A program made the position numbers and the translations under genes. The notes under the pieces were generated by a model. That model worked only from the letters and a program-made list of their open reading frames with translations, had not been told where the DNA came from and made no database searches. Of a stretch of DNA of 17,893 bases, positions 1 through 7,173 are shown one piece after another. Source of the DNA: Prevotella sp. UBA4376 (GTDB lineage Bacteria > Bacteroidota > Bacteroidia > Bacteroidales > Bacteroidaceae). The stretch's first letter is position 1. Each line of letters opens with the position of its first letter. Location of the stretch: positions 1 through 17,893 of the forward strand of contig DGRY01000112.1 of assembly GCA_002391185.1 (NCBI GenBank), written 5' to 3'.

Positions 1-221
1 AAATGAAAACCTTTGAAGGTGTTTTATTGGTTTTTCTTTTTGGGGATAAACAGTCAGTGACCGTTGGTTGAAAAATGAAAAAGCAGTAAACTCAAGTTGT
101 TCGTCCTCCTCTCCTTTTGGAGTTTCTGTCCCCCGGGAACGAGGGAGATTTGTCGAAGACCCACTGACCAAAGGGAAGTAATCGAAGGGGGTGTAAAGAC
201 CATTGAGGAAGGGGAGAGGTT
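1..221. other. Gene-free, repeat-like segment downstream of the helicase
   Basis: No convincing reading frame is visible on either strand. The segment contains a hairpin-like AAAACC...GGTGTTTT near 4-25, a perfect CTCC-TTTT-GGAG hairpin at 111-122, and pyrimidine/purine-rich tracts. CCTCTCC at 108-114 could pair with GGAGAGG at 213-219 just beyond the helicase stop. The CCCC/GGGG-rich style resembles the palindromic repeats at 1832-1860 and 2179-2207. It may terminate the helicase transcript or be a degenerate repeat element. I do not recognise it. Confidence 0.4.
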
Positions 222-2144
222 TTATTTTTCGCGTAGCGCTTCAACATATTCCCACAGTTTCTTGTAGAAAGGATGCTGGGTGAGGGTGTCCTTGTTACCT
301 AAGATGATGAGTTTCATTCGTGCTCGGGTAATGGCAACATTCATTCTGCGCAGGTCGCGAAGAAAGCCTATCTGCCCCTCGTCGTTACTTCTCACCATGG
401 AAATAAGGATGATGTCGCGTTCCTGACCTTGGAATCCGTCAACGGTATTCACCGTAATTAGTTTGCGGTAGGGTTTGAAGAACTCGTCTTTCTTTATCAG
501 TCTGCGCAGATATTGCACCTGTGCACGATATGGCGATATGATGCCCACATCAATGCTCTCGTCTAATATTCTGCTTTTACCAATCTTGGTGAAATAGTCT
601 TTGAGGGTTTGAAGTGTGAGTTCGGCTTCAGCTTTGTTCACTCGTCCAAACGATTCGCCAATAAATTCTTCCTTGAACATTGGCTCGTCGGCTATTTCCT
701 CACCTGGTGAAATCCATTCTATTGGGTTGTCGTAGTCAAGGATGCCCCGGTGTTTTATCTGTGGTGCTGTTTCTACCTCGCCATGATAGAAATAGTTGCT
801 TGAGAAACGCATAATCTGATCGTTCATGCGGTATTGTATCTTCAGCAAAGTAACCACCTCGGGCTTATTCTCTACTATTCGCTCCATTAGCGTTTTGCCT
901 AATCCTGCTTTAAGGGCTGCAATGCTCTTTACTGTTGGAGGCAACTGGCAATGGTCGCCAGCAAGCACCACTCTTGTAGCTTTTCGGATAGGAATCCAGC
1001 ATGCAGCTTCAAGTGCCTGTGCTGCTTCGTCTATGAAGAGTGTGCCAAACTTTTGTCCATCAAGTAGTCGGTTGGCTGAGCCTACGAGTGTTGAGGCTAT
1101 CACACGTGCTTCGCCAAAGAGTTCGGCGTTGATGCGAATCTCTATTTCTGTGGCACGCGATTTAAGTCTTTCGAGTTTCTGATGATAGCCATCGCTACGT
1201 TTCTTGCCTTTTCTCAAGTCGCGAATAGCCTTGCGTATAGCCCATAGTTGTGGATAGTCGGGGTGTGCCTCGAATCTGCGTTCATAGGTGAACGATAGCA
1301 TCTTGTCGTTAACCTTTGTAGGGTTACCAATGCGTAGCACGTTAATGCCTCTGTCAACCAGTTTTTCACATATCCAGTCAACAGCCATATTGCTTTGTGC
1401 ACACACCAATACTTGGTTTTCGCGCATGAGCACTTCGTTGATAGCTTCAACAAGGGTAGTTGTCTTACCTGTTCCAGGAGGTCCATGTACCACTTCCACA
1501 TCCTTTGCCCACATAATCTCGTTAACAGCCTTTTCCTGTGAAGGGTTGAGCCATGGTAATCGTAAGGCGTTGAAAGAGAAATGCTCGGCTTTCATATTGG
1601 AATAGAACAGGTCGCGCAAATGTCCTAACCGACTTGTGCCCTTTGCTTTTATCACTCTGTCGAGAGCGTCAAACATTAGTTTGTAGCTTGTTTCGTCAAA
1701 GAACAGCTGACAGCCAACAGGTGTTTCGCAGCTCTGCAACTCAAGCACATGGCCTCCATCGGGAATAACCACTACCATTCTGTCGCCATCAACATAACTT
1801 ACTGTGCCAGTGAAGGAGAAATAGGATACAGCCCCTCCCTGCCTCCCCGGTAGGGGAGGTGTTGTATCTTGTTTAGTTGTGAAGAAGATTACTGGGCGAC
1901 CAAACTCAAAGTTATGTTCTATCTCTTGGTCTGAGGTGCGTGTAACCTCTATGGCCATCTGATTTAGCGAGTTGTAGTAGCTCTTTCCTATCTGAAGCGG
2001 AAACCAGGCATCACCACGTTTCACCTTTCGTTGCAGACCAATAGCTTCGGTTTGTTTGCGAAAGGCTTCTTTCTCTGAATAATATTCTATCTGCAACAGC
2101 ATCTTTTGCTTTTGCAGCTCCTGTATGGGTGATGTCTGTGTCAT
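222..2144 (-). CDS. UPF1/IGHMBP2-like superfamily 1 AAA helicase
   Basis: This 640-residue cytosolic protein has the complete SF1 (UPF1/DNA2/IGHMBP2-type) motif set in order: a Q-motif region around 199-205, Walker A GPPGTGKT at 221-228, DEAAQ at 372-376, GDHCQLPPT at 396-404, QYRM at 437-440, VDGFQGQERD at 568-577 and NVAITRAR at 602-609. The family couples ATP hydrolysis to unwinding or translocation on DNA or RNA; the bacterial substrate is not evident from the sequence. The N-terminal ~195 residues form the OB/stalk-like region seen in IGHMBP2 relatives. Residues about 94-105 (TTPPLPGRQGGA) are encoded by a GC-rich palindromic repeat and look like an in-frame insertion. The start is supported by a TACCTTTG box (2153-2160) only 8 bp upstream, which implies a very short leader. 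The gene is divergent from the ABC ATPase at 2303. Family assignment is secure, cellular role is not. Confidence 0.93.
   Translation of the reverse strand: MTQTSPIQELQKQKMLLQIEYYSEKEAFRKQTEAIGLQRKVKRGDAWFPLQIGKSYYNSLNQMAIEVTRTSDQEIEHNFEFGRPVIFFTTKQDTTPPLPGRQGGAVSYFSFTGTVSYVDGDRMVVVIPDGGHVLELQSCETPVGCQLFFDETSYKLMFDALDRVIKAKGTSRLGHLRDLFYSNMKAEHFSFNALRLPWLNPSQEKAVNEIMWAKDVEVVHGPPGTGKTTTLVEAINEVLMRENQVLVCAQSNMAVDWICEKLVDRGINVLRIGNPTKVNDKMLSFTYERRFEAHPDYPQLWAIRKAIRDLRKGKKRSDGYHQKLERLKSRATEIEIRINAELFGEARVIASTLVGSANRLLDGQKFGTLFIDEAAQALEAACWIPIRKATRVVLAGDHCQLPPTVKSIAALKAGLGKTLMERIVENKPEVVTLLKIQYRMNDQIMRFSSNYFYHGEVETAPQIKHRGILDYDNPIEWISPGEEIADEPMFKEEFIGESFGRVNKAEAELTLQTLKDYFTKIGKSRILDESIDVGIISPYRAQVQYLRRLIKKDEFFKPYRKLITVNTVDGFQGQERDIILISMVRSNDEGQIGFLRDLRRMNVAITRARMKLIILGNKDTLTQHPFYKKLWEYVEALREK
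1832..1860. repeat. GC-rich palindromic repeat, copy inside the helicase gene
   Basis: This is a CCCCTCC...CCCC...AGGGGAGG imperfect palindrome of about 29 bp inside a moderate-GC gene. A related copy lies at 2179-2207 just upstream of the same gene. Both share the pattern CCCCTCC-spacer-CCCC-spacer-AGGGGAG-x-GT. This copy is read in frame as TTPPLPGRQGGA-like sequence without breaking the helicase. Confidence 0.7.
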
Positions 2145-2152
2145 AATACGTG

Positions 2153-2160
2153 CAAAGGTA
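2153..2160 (-). promoter_or_regulatory. Bacteroidetes -7 box for the helicase
   Basis: On the minus strand this reads TACCTTTG, an exact match to TAnnTTTG, and ends 8 bp before the ATG. No TTTG appears at the expected -33 position, where the repeat at 2179-2207 now lies. Confidence 0.55.
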
Positions 2161-2178
2161 ATAAAAAAAAGGGAAAGA

Positions 2179-2207
2179 CCCCTCCAACTCCCCTCGAGAG
2201 GGGAGAG
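2179..2207. repeat. GC-rich palindromic repeat, copy upstream of the helicase
   Basis: This is the second copy of the CCCCTCC...AGGGGAG-x-G palindrome, with ACTCCCCTCGAGAGGGGAG able to fold as a tight stem. It sits where the -33 region of the helicase promoter would be expected. Confidence 0.65.
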
Positions 2208-2213
2208 TTTTTA

Positions 2214-2255
2214 TAAACAATAAACGGTAAACAATAAACTGTAAACAATAAACTG
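2214..2255. repeat. Three tandem 14-bp repeats (TAAACAATAAACTG)
   Basis: There are three consecutive units at 2214-2227, 2228-2241 and 2242-2255. The first ends GG and the other two end TG. They abut the -33 element of the ABC ATPase promoter at 2265. Tract length may be variable between strains. A regulatory role is speculation. Confidence 0.75.
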
Positions 2256-2264
2256 AAAAAAATC

Positions 2265-2295
2265 TTTGTGCTTATGTTTTTTTACTTTACTTTTG
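2265..2295 (+). promoter_or_regulatory. Promoter of the ABC ATPase gene
   Basis: TTTG (2265-2268), a 19-bp spacer, then TACTTTTG (2288-2295) match the Bacteroidetes primary sigma consensus. The -7 box ends 7 bp before the ATG, so the transcript is predicted to be leaderless or to have a leader of only a few bases. Confidence 0.75.
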
Positions 2296-2302
2296 TAGCA
2301 GT

Positions 2303-3025
2303 ATGGAAACAATAAAGCTTGAGAATCTCACCATAGGCTATAAGGACAAGGTTGTTCAAAGTAATTTGAATGCTGTGTTTGAAAGCGGACAGCTTGTGTG
2401 CCTATTGGGGCGCAATGGTATTGGCAAGTCAACGCTATTGCGTACACTTGCCATGTTTCAACCTGCTTTGGGTGGAGAGGTTCGCTTGGAAGAAAAAGCG
2501 TTGAACAGCTATTCTGTTCAGGAACTTTCACGTAAGCTGAGCATTGTGCTTACCCGAAAGCCCGATGTACAGAATATTACTGTTTCTGAAATGGTGGGAT
2601 TGGGCCGTTCACCATATACTGGTTTCTGGGGAACGCTTCATGATGCCGACAAAACTGTTGTTGCCGAGGCTCTTAGGCTTGTAGGCATAGAAGATATGGC
2701 AGAACGCAATATACATACCCTTAGTGATGGTGAACGACAGAAGGTGATGATAGCCAAGGCTCTTGCTCAGCAAACACCTATCATTCTGCTTGACGAGCCA
2801 ACGGCTTTTCTCGATTTTCCAAGTAAGGTTGAAATACTAAAGCTCCTTGGCTGTTTGGCTAAGGAAACCGACAAGACCATAATTCTTTCCACTCACGATT
2901 TGGAGCTTGCTGCCCGTCTTGCCGATTGCCTTTGGCAAATGGATGAGTCGGGATTAAAGCTCGTTACTTCTGCAGATGTTAAACACATTGTTGATAGTGC
3001 CATCGAAAGGACCGTTGTGCTCTAA
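2303..3025 (+). CDS. FecE/BtuD-type ABC transporter ATP-binding protein
   Basis: This 240-residue ATPase belongs to the family that powers import of ferric siderophores, haem or cobalamin through FecCD/BtuC-type permeases at the inner membrane. Visible motifs are Walker A GRNGIGKS (36-43), signature LSDGERQ (140-146), Walker B ILLDEP (161-166) with the catalytic Glu165, and the H-loop STHD with His198. Length is normal for the family. No permease or substrate-binding protein is in the window, so its partners must lie elsewhere, and I cannot name the substrate. A strong promoter fixes the start at 2303. The last 72 bp overlap, antisense, the 3' end of the sugar kinase gene, so neither gene has an intergenic terminator. 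Confidence 0.92.
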   Translation: METIKLENLTIGYKDKVVQSNLNAVFESGQLVCLLGRNGIGKSTLLRTLAMFQPALGGEVRLEEKALNSYSVQELSRKLSIVLTRKPDVQNITVSEMVGLGRSPYTGFWGTLHDADKTVVAEALRLVGIEDMAERNIHTLSDGERQKVMIAKALAQQTPIILLDEPTAFLDFPSKVEILKLLGCLAKETDKTIILSTHDLELAARLADCLWQMDESGLKLVTSADVKHIVDSAIERTVVL

Positions 3026-3838
3026 TTTCAAGGTACACATAGCAGCAGCAAACTTTCCTGCTTCTTCGTAGCCTGCTCCTTGTGCACGCATATACAAATA
3101 GCCTGTAGAATAAGTGTCGCCACAGCCCGTAACGTCAACAATCTGTCGTGGCTTATAGGCTGGGATATTATAGAATTTATTATCGGCATAGATGATGCTT
3201 CCGTAGCTTCCAAGAGTGATGATAATCTCGTCAACACCCATATCGTGAAGCTGCATGGCTACTGTGCGAGGGTTGTGCGAATTAGTTATCACCTGCATCT
3301 CGTGCTCGTTGAGCTTCAATATGTTGGTGAAGCGTAACAGTTCTTCCTTTGCTTCCCATGTCACAGCATGCACACTCTCGCCACGCACTTCGCGCAGATA
3401 TCCCTGCACATCGATAGAGATTTTTCCTCTGCTCGACAGATATTTCACCACATCGTTAGAGAAATCATCAGCCAAAAGCGTACCTAAGTGATACACCTTG
3501 GCATCATCAATATTCTTCATCTCCTCAACAGTGAAGGGGTCGGCTTTTGCCAGCACGCGTTGAGTGCGTTTGTTGCTGTCTTCTTCGTATTTGTTTTCAA
3601 AAAATACGGTGTTGGCGCTGTCAAAGCAAATGGTGTCAATACCTTTGCTTTTGATTTTATTTACTTCGTCAATCTGATCTTTTCCTACTTTTGTTACCAG
3701 TTGAAAATCCACATTCTGTGGTAGTGCACTCATACCATGAGCCATGTAGAACGATGTGCCTCCCGACATATATACAGTGTTAGTAGGAGTAATAATCTTA
3801 TCGCGGGTAATATGCCCTATACTGCAAATATCTTTCAT
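2954..3838 (-). CDS. PfkB-family (ribokinase-like) sugar kinase
   Basis: This 294-residue cytosolic kinase transfers the ATP gamma-phosphate to a sugar or sugar-like alcohol. It has the N-terminal GG signature region (SGGTSFY, 25-31), an NEHE motif (177-180) and the C-terminal PfkB signature DVTGCGDTY (235-243), with Asp241 as the expected catalytic base and GCGD forming the anion hole. The substrate cannot be deduced. The length is typical. The conserved end (LEHNGPFDGT, about 272-281) lies in the part that overlaps the ABC ATPase gene on the other strand, which supports that both reading frames are real. It is divergent from the pyridoxal kinase gene. A weak TACCTTTA -7-like box lies at 3862-3869. 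Confidence 0.9.
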   Translation of the reverse strand: MKDICSIGHITRDKIITPTNTVYMSGGTSFYMAHGMSALPQNVDFQLVTKVGKDQIDEVNKIKSKGIDTICFDSANTVFFENKYEEDSNKRTQRVLAKADPFTVEEMKNIDDAKVYHLGTLLADDFSNDVVKYLSSRGKISIDVQGYLREVRGESVHAVTWEAKEELLRFTNILKLNEHEMQVITNSHNPRTVAMQLHDMGVDEIIITLGSYGSIIYADNKFYNIPAYKPRQIVDVTGCGDTYSTGYLYMRAQGAGYEEAGKFAAAMCTLKLEHNGPFDGTINNVFNICRSNEL

Positions 3839-3920
3839 CGCTGTTTTTATTAAAATGCGTGTAAAGGTACAAAAAGTTAAGAAAAAGTTTGCACTATGTA
3901 TGAGTTTATTAATATTTTAT

Positions 3921-3928
3921 TAACTTTG
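3921..3928 (+). promoter_or_regulatory. -7 box for the pyridoxal kinase operon
   Basis: TAACTTTG matches TAnnTTTG exactly and lies 24 bp before the ATG at 3953. No good TTTG is found 19-21 bp upstream (nearest at 3888-3891, spacing 29), so the -33 element is weak. An AAGG lies about 9 bp before the ATG and may serve as a weak ribosome binding site. Confidence 0.55.
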
Positions 3929-3952
3929 CACGCATAAATATTAAGGTAAAAG

Positions 3953-4771
3953 ATGAACAAGAAGCAGATTCTTTTGATTAACGATATGGCTGGCTATGGT
4001 AAGGTGGCTACAGCGGCAATGTTGCCTATTTTATCGTATTTCGGCATCCCAACGTATAATCTGCCCACAGCATTGGTTTCAAACACTCTTGACTATGGAA
4101 AGTTTAATATTCTTGATACCACCGACTATATCAAAGGTGTGTTTCCAGTGTGGAAAGAATTGGGCTTCAGTTTTGATGCTATAGCCACAGGCTTTATAGC
4201 CTCAGAGCGTCAGGCTGCTATCGTGAGTCGCTATTGTCAGGAACAGGCTGCATTGGGTACAACAATCTTTGTTGATCCAATCATGGGCGACGAAGGAAAG
4301 CTCTATAATGGTGTCACCCCCGATACAATAAAGAGCATGCGTGAAATGCTTTCTGTGGCTCATCTTTGCTATCCAAACTACACCGAGGCTTGTTATCTTA
4401 CCGGTCGTGAGTATAAACCAGATGGCGTTTCTCGCGATGAGGCATACTCTCTTCTCGATCACCTGCACAAAATAGGTTCTCAGTCGGTAATAATAACGAG
4501 TATTCTAATCGACGGGCAGCCATCGGTTGCTTGTTTCAATCATCACAATGGTGAATATTTCACCCTTCCTTACACCGAGATTCCTGTTCACTTCCCTGGC
4601 ACAGGCGATATGTTCTCGGCTATTCTCATTGGTCATTTGCTAAATGATGAATCGTTGAAGGATGCTATTCAGGCAGCTATGGATGGTGTTTACAAACTCA
4701 TTGACCTTAATAAGGACAATGACGACAAGAATCGTGGTATTCCTCTTGAACAATATTTAAATATCTTGTAA
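3953..4771 (+). CDS. pdxY: Pyridoxal/pyridoxamine kinase (vitamin B6 salvage)
   Basis: This 272-residue ribokinase-fold enzyme phosphorylates pyridoxal, pyridoxamine or pyridoxine at the 5' hydroxyl to make the PLP cofactor or its precursors. The sequence shows the PdxK/PdxY-type DPIMGDEGKLY segment (108-118), PNYTEACYLTG (141-151) and the catalytic anion-hole motif GTGD (216-219) with Asp219. The length fits PdxY-like enzymes. PdxK and PdxY paralogues are hard to separate by eye, so the symbol is tentative. The stop codon overlaps the start of the transporter gene by one base (TAATG), indicating translational coupling in a two-gene operon. Whether the transporter handles a B6-related or amino-acid substrate is unknown. 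Confidence 0.88.
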   Translation: MNKKQILLINDMAGYGKVATAAMLPILSYFGIPTYNLPTALVSNTLDYGKFNILDTTDYIKGVFPVWKELGFSFDAIATGFIASERQAAIVSRYCQEQAALGTTIFVDPIMGDEGKLYNGVTPDTIKSMREMLSVAHLCYPNYTEACYLTGREYKPDGVSRDEAYSLLDHLHKIGSQSVIITSILIDGQPSVACFNHHNGEYFTLPYTEIPVHFPGTGDMFSAILIGHLLNDESLKDAIQAAMDGVYKLIDLNKDNDDKNRGIPLEQYLNIL

Positions 4772-6429
4772 TGGACTGGTTAGCAGGACTGTTTGATATT
4801 CATTCTTCAGTACAGACGGTAATTATCGTCTCATTGATTATTTCTATTGGCCTTGCTTTGGGAAAGGTAAAGGTTATGGGTATTTCGTTAGGCGTAGCCT
4901 TTGTGTTCTTTATGGGCATTCTTGCAGGTCACATCGGACTTAGCATCGACCCGGTGGCATTGAACTTTTGTGAAACATTTGGTCTTGCCATGTTTGTTTA
5001 TTGCTTAGGCTTGCATGTTGGCCCCAACTTCTTTGGCTCGCTTCGACATGAGGGTATGGCTCTCAACCTATGGAGTCTGGCTGTTATCGTTGTGGGTACA
5101 TTGTTTGCTCTTGTCCTTGTGCCTATTACAGGAGTCAATCTGCCCGACATGGTAGGTTTGCTTTGTGGTGCAACAACCAATACCCCTGCTCTGGGTGCTG
5201 CCACTCAGGCTTTGGAGCATGTTGGTGTGTCGCGTGGTTCTGTGGCATTGGCTACGGCTGTAACCTATCCTCTTGGTGTGCTTGGTGTTATTCTTGCTAT
5301 GGTGTTCATACGCAAGCTCTTTGTGCGTCCTCGTGACTTAGAAGTTCGCCCACTCACCGAAGACGACCACACCTGTATTGCTCAGTTCGTTATTGTTAAT
5401 CCTGCTGTTGCAGGTAAGAGTATTGCCGAACTTGGTCGCATGACTCATGTAAAGTTCATTATCTCACGTCTGTGGCGTGCCGATCAGGTTATCGTTCCTA
5501 TGGCATCCACCCAACTTCAGCAGGGTGACAATGTGCTTATCATCACCAATAAGGACGATGAGGCTGCAATGGAAATACTTTTTGGTCGCAGAGTGCAGAA
5601 AGACTATAGTCACGACATCGACTGGAATGCTATTGATGCCAATGTAGAGAGTCGCATACTTGTTGTTACGCGCACTCGTCTTAATGGTCAGCGCTTGGGA
5701 CAGCTTCATCTGCGCCAGAGCTATGGTGTTAATGTTAGTCGTGTTATTCGTGGCGATATCAAACTGCTTGCCACCGACGATTTGCGTTTGCAGTATGGCG
5801 ATCGTGTAACTGTTGTGGGTAGTCACGACGCTGTTAACAATGTTGAGGAATTCTTTGGAAATTCAGTAAAAACGCTGAATGAACCTAATATAGGTGCAAT
5901 CTTCACTGGTATCATTCTTGGTTTAATGCTTGGTACAATACCTATTCATCTGCCTGGTATGGACAGTCCTATTCGCTTGGGTATTGCTGGTGGACCAATC
6001 ATCATGGGAATTATCGTTGGTGCTCTTGGACCAAAGATGCACTTCATCTCTTACACCACTCGTTCGGCTTCGCTAATGTTAAGAAAGTTGGGTTTGAGTC
6101 TTTATCTTGCCTGTCTCGGACTTGATGCTGGTAAGGATTTCTTTGCCACTGTTGTGCGTCCCGAGGGAATAGCGTGGGTAGGTATAGGTTTTCTCATCAC
6201 CATTGTCCCTGTTATCATCATTGGACTTATTGCTCTGAAAAGCCAGAAATATGATTTCGGCACAGTGTGTGGAATTCTCTGTGGTTCTATGGCAAACCCA
6301 ATGGCTCTTGGCTATGCCAACGACACACTCAAGGGCGATACTGCATCCATTAGCTATGCCACTGTTTATCCTCTTGGAATGTTCATACGTGTAGTCATAG
6401 CGCAAATGATAATTATGTTCTTTGTGTAA
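4771..6429 (+). CDS. YidE/YbjL/AspT-type putative transporter with two RCK_C domains
   Basis: This 552-residue inner-membrane protein has the AspT-exchanger fold. An N-terminal membrane half (about 12-185) contains GATTNTPALGAA (133-144). It is followed by two soluble TrkA-C/RCK_C-like domains (about 200-275 and 285-365) and a second membrane half (about 375-552) containing the related GSMANPMALGYA motif. The two halves are an internal duplication, normal for the family. AspT exchanges aspartate for alanine; most YidE/YbjL relatives have no established substrate, so none is assigned. The start overlaps the preceding kinase stop (TAATG). The gene ends just before the promoter of the small cassette, and no obvious terminator was seen. 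Confidence 0.9.
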   Translation: MDWLAGLFDIHSSVQTVIIVSLIISIGLALGKVKVMGISLGVAFVFFMGILAGHIGLSIDPVALNFCETFGLAMFVYCLGLHVGPNFFGSLRHEGMALNLWSLAVIVVGTLFALVLVPITGVNLPDMVGLLCGATTNTPALGAATQALEHVGVSRGSVALATAVTYPLGVLGVILAMVFIRKLFVRPRDLEVRPLTEDDHTCIAQFVIVNPAVAGKSIAELGRMTHVKFIISRLWRADQVIVPMASTQLQQGDNVLIITNKDDEAAMEILFGRRVQKDYSHDIDWNAIDANVESRILVVTRTRLNGQRLGQLHLRQSYGVNVSRVIRGDIKLLATDDLRLQYGDRVTVVGSHDAVNNVEEFFGNSVKTLNEPNIGAIFTGIILGLMLGTIPIHLPGMDSPIRLGIAGGPIIMGIIVGALGPKMHFISYTTRSASLMLRKLGLSLYLACLGLDAGKDFFATVVRPEGIAWVGIGFLITIVPVIIIGLIALKSQKYDFGTVCGILCGSMANPMALGYANDTLKGDTASISYATVYPLGMFIRVVIAQMIIMFFV

Positions 6430-6465
6430 CGTTCATAGCTAAATAATACAAAATAAGCACGAAAA

Positions 6466-6497
6466 TTTGTATTATTGAATAGTAATACATATATTTG
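6466..6497 (+). promoter_or_regulatory. Promoter of the small two-gene cassette, with internal palindrome
   Basis: TTTG (6466-6469), 20 bp, TATATTTG (6490-6497) is a near-ideal Bacteroidetes promoter. Between the boxes lies the inverted repeat TGTATTA (6468-6474) / TAATACA (6483-6489), and a further TAATACA occurs at 6444-6450. A palindrome in that position is a plausible operator. The predicted start of transcription (about 6502) excludes the upstream ATG at 6475 and supports the ATG at 6523. Confidence 0.7.
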
Positions 6498-6522
6498 TAG
6501 CAGAAAAAGTAAAGAAAAAGCT

Positions 6523-6669
6523 ATGGATACAAAGAAAAACGATAAGAAGAAATCTATCTTCCAACGTATGTTGGAGGATAAAGCTGCTATTCGCAATTGC
6601 ATCCAGAATGGCGGAAACCTTAAAAATCTGGCAGAAGAACGTGGAATTAAATTCTCTACACCCCTATAG
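6523..6669 (+). CDS. Small basic protein, first gene of the DUF6169-like cassette
   Basis: This is a 48-residue protein with a Lys-rich N terminus (KKNDKKK), a likely helical middle and a C terminus ending GIKFSTPL. It has no signal peptide or membrane segment. The ATG at 6523 is chosen because the promoter -7 box ends at 6497; the in-frame ATG at 6475 would lie upstream of the transcript. Its 3' end overlaps the next gene in a different frame, so the bases coding for KFSTPL also code for NSLHPY of the neighbour. I recall similar short proteins with a GIKF-x-x-PL ending in Bacteroidales, but no function is known to me. It could be a regulator or partner of the downstream protein. Confidence 0.7.
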   Translation: MDTKKNDKKKSIFQRMLEDKAAIRNCIQNGGNLKNLAEERGIKFSTPL

Positions 6670-7123
6670 CTTTAGTAAAATTGATGATACATATATTTTT
6701 ACAACAAAACATGGTATAATATATCATGTCTATTTTTTAGATGCACACGTGTATCATCCAAATTTCAAGAATACATTCATCTTTAATATTGAGCAAGGAA
6801 TACCATCAACACAAAAAACGCCACTTGACAAAAGAATAGGAGATACTATTGTATCTATACTTGTGGCATTTTTTAAAACTATAGATAATGCCATGGTAAT
6901 GGTATGTGATACTCTTGATGGACGACAACTAAAAAGGAAAATGCGCTTTGATAGGTGGTTTAAAGAGTATAGTAATGGAGAAATAGAACGTTTCGATGCT
7001 TGTGCAGATACTGATGAAGGGCAAATGTATGCTTCTATATATATCAATAGCAATAATATAAACAAAAGTTCTCTCGTAAAGTCTTTTTACGAAATTGTAA
7101 GCAACGATTTTTATCCACTATAA
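6608..7123 (+). CDS. Hypothetical protein, DUF6169-like
   Basis: This is a protein of up to 171 residues, soluble, without signal peptide. It contains YSFSKIDDTYIFTTKHGIIYHVYF near the N terminus, a central hydrophobic helix-like stretch (IVSILVAFFKTI), then MVMVCDTLDG and FDRWFKEY. This layout resembles what I remember of the Bacteroidetes DUF6169 family, for which I know no function; the assignment is from memory and tentative. The start is uncertain: ATG 6608 gives a 62-bp overlap with the previous gene, whereas GTG 6641 would give a 160-residue product beginning close to LHPY, as relatives seem to do. Base composition is lower in GC than its neighbours (two sampled 60-base lines have 25% and 35%, against 48% in a line of the transporter gene), suggesting separate acquisition. 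Translational coupling to the 48-residue gene is likely. Confidence 0.72.
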   Translation: MAETLKIWQKNVELNSLHPYSFSKIDDTYIFTTKHGIIYHVYFLDAHVYHPNFKNTFIFNIEQGIPSTQKTPLDKRIGDTIVSILVAFFKTIDNAMVMVCDTLDGRQLKRKMRFDRWFKEYSNGEIERFDACADTDEGQMYASIYINSNNINKSSLVKSFYEIVSNDFYPL

Positions 7124-7144
7124 AAGGTTGTTTGTAACAAATGT

Positions 7145-7173
7145 CGTTCAACATTCAACGTTGAACGTTAAAC
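7145..7173. repeat. AACGTTGAACGTT-type repeat at the end of the pseudouridine synthase gene
   Basis: This repeat contains the palindrome TTCAACGTTGAA (7154-7165) flanked by TTCAACA and CGTTAAAC variants. It covers the stop codon and encodes the C-terminal LTFNVEC. It may double as part of a terminator hairpin. Confidence 0.7.

Noticed and set aside
2214..2255. CRISPR array
   Set aside because: The repeats are directly adjacent 14-mers with no spacers and no cas genes are present.
6475..6522. N-terminal extension of the 48-residue protein to ATG 6475
   Set aside because: That ATG lies between the promoter elements, upstream of the expected transcript start.
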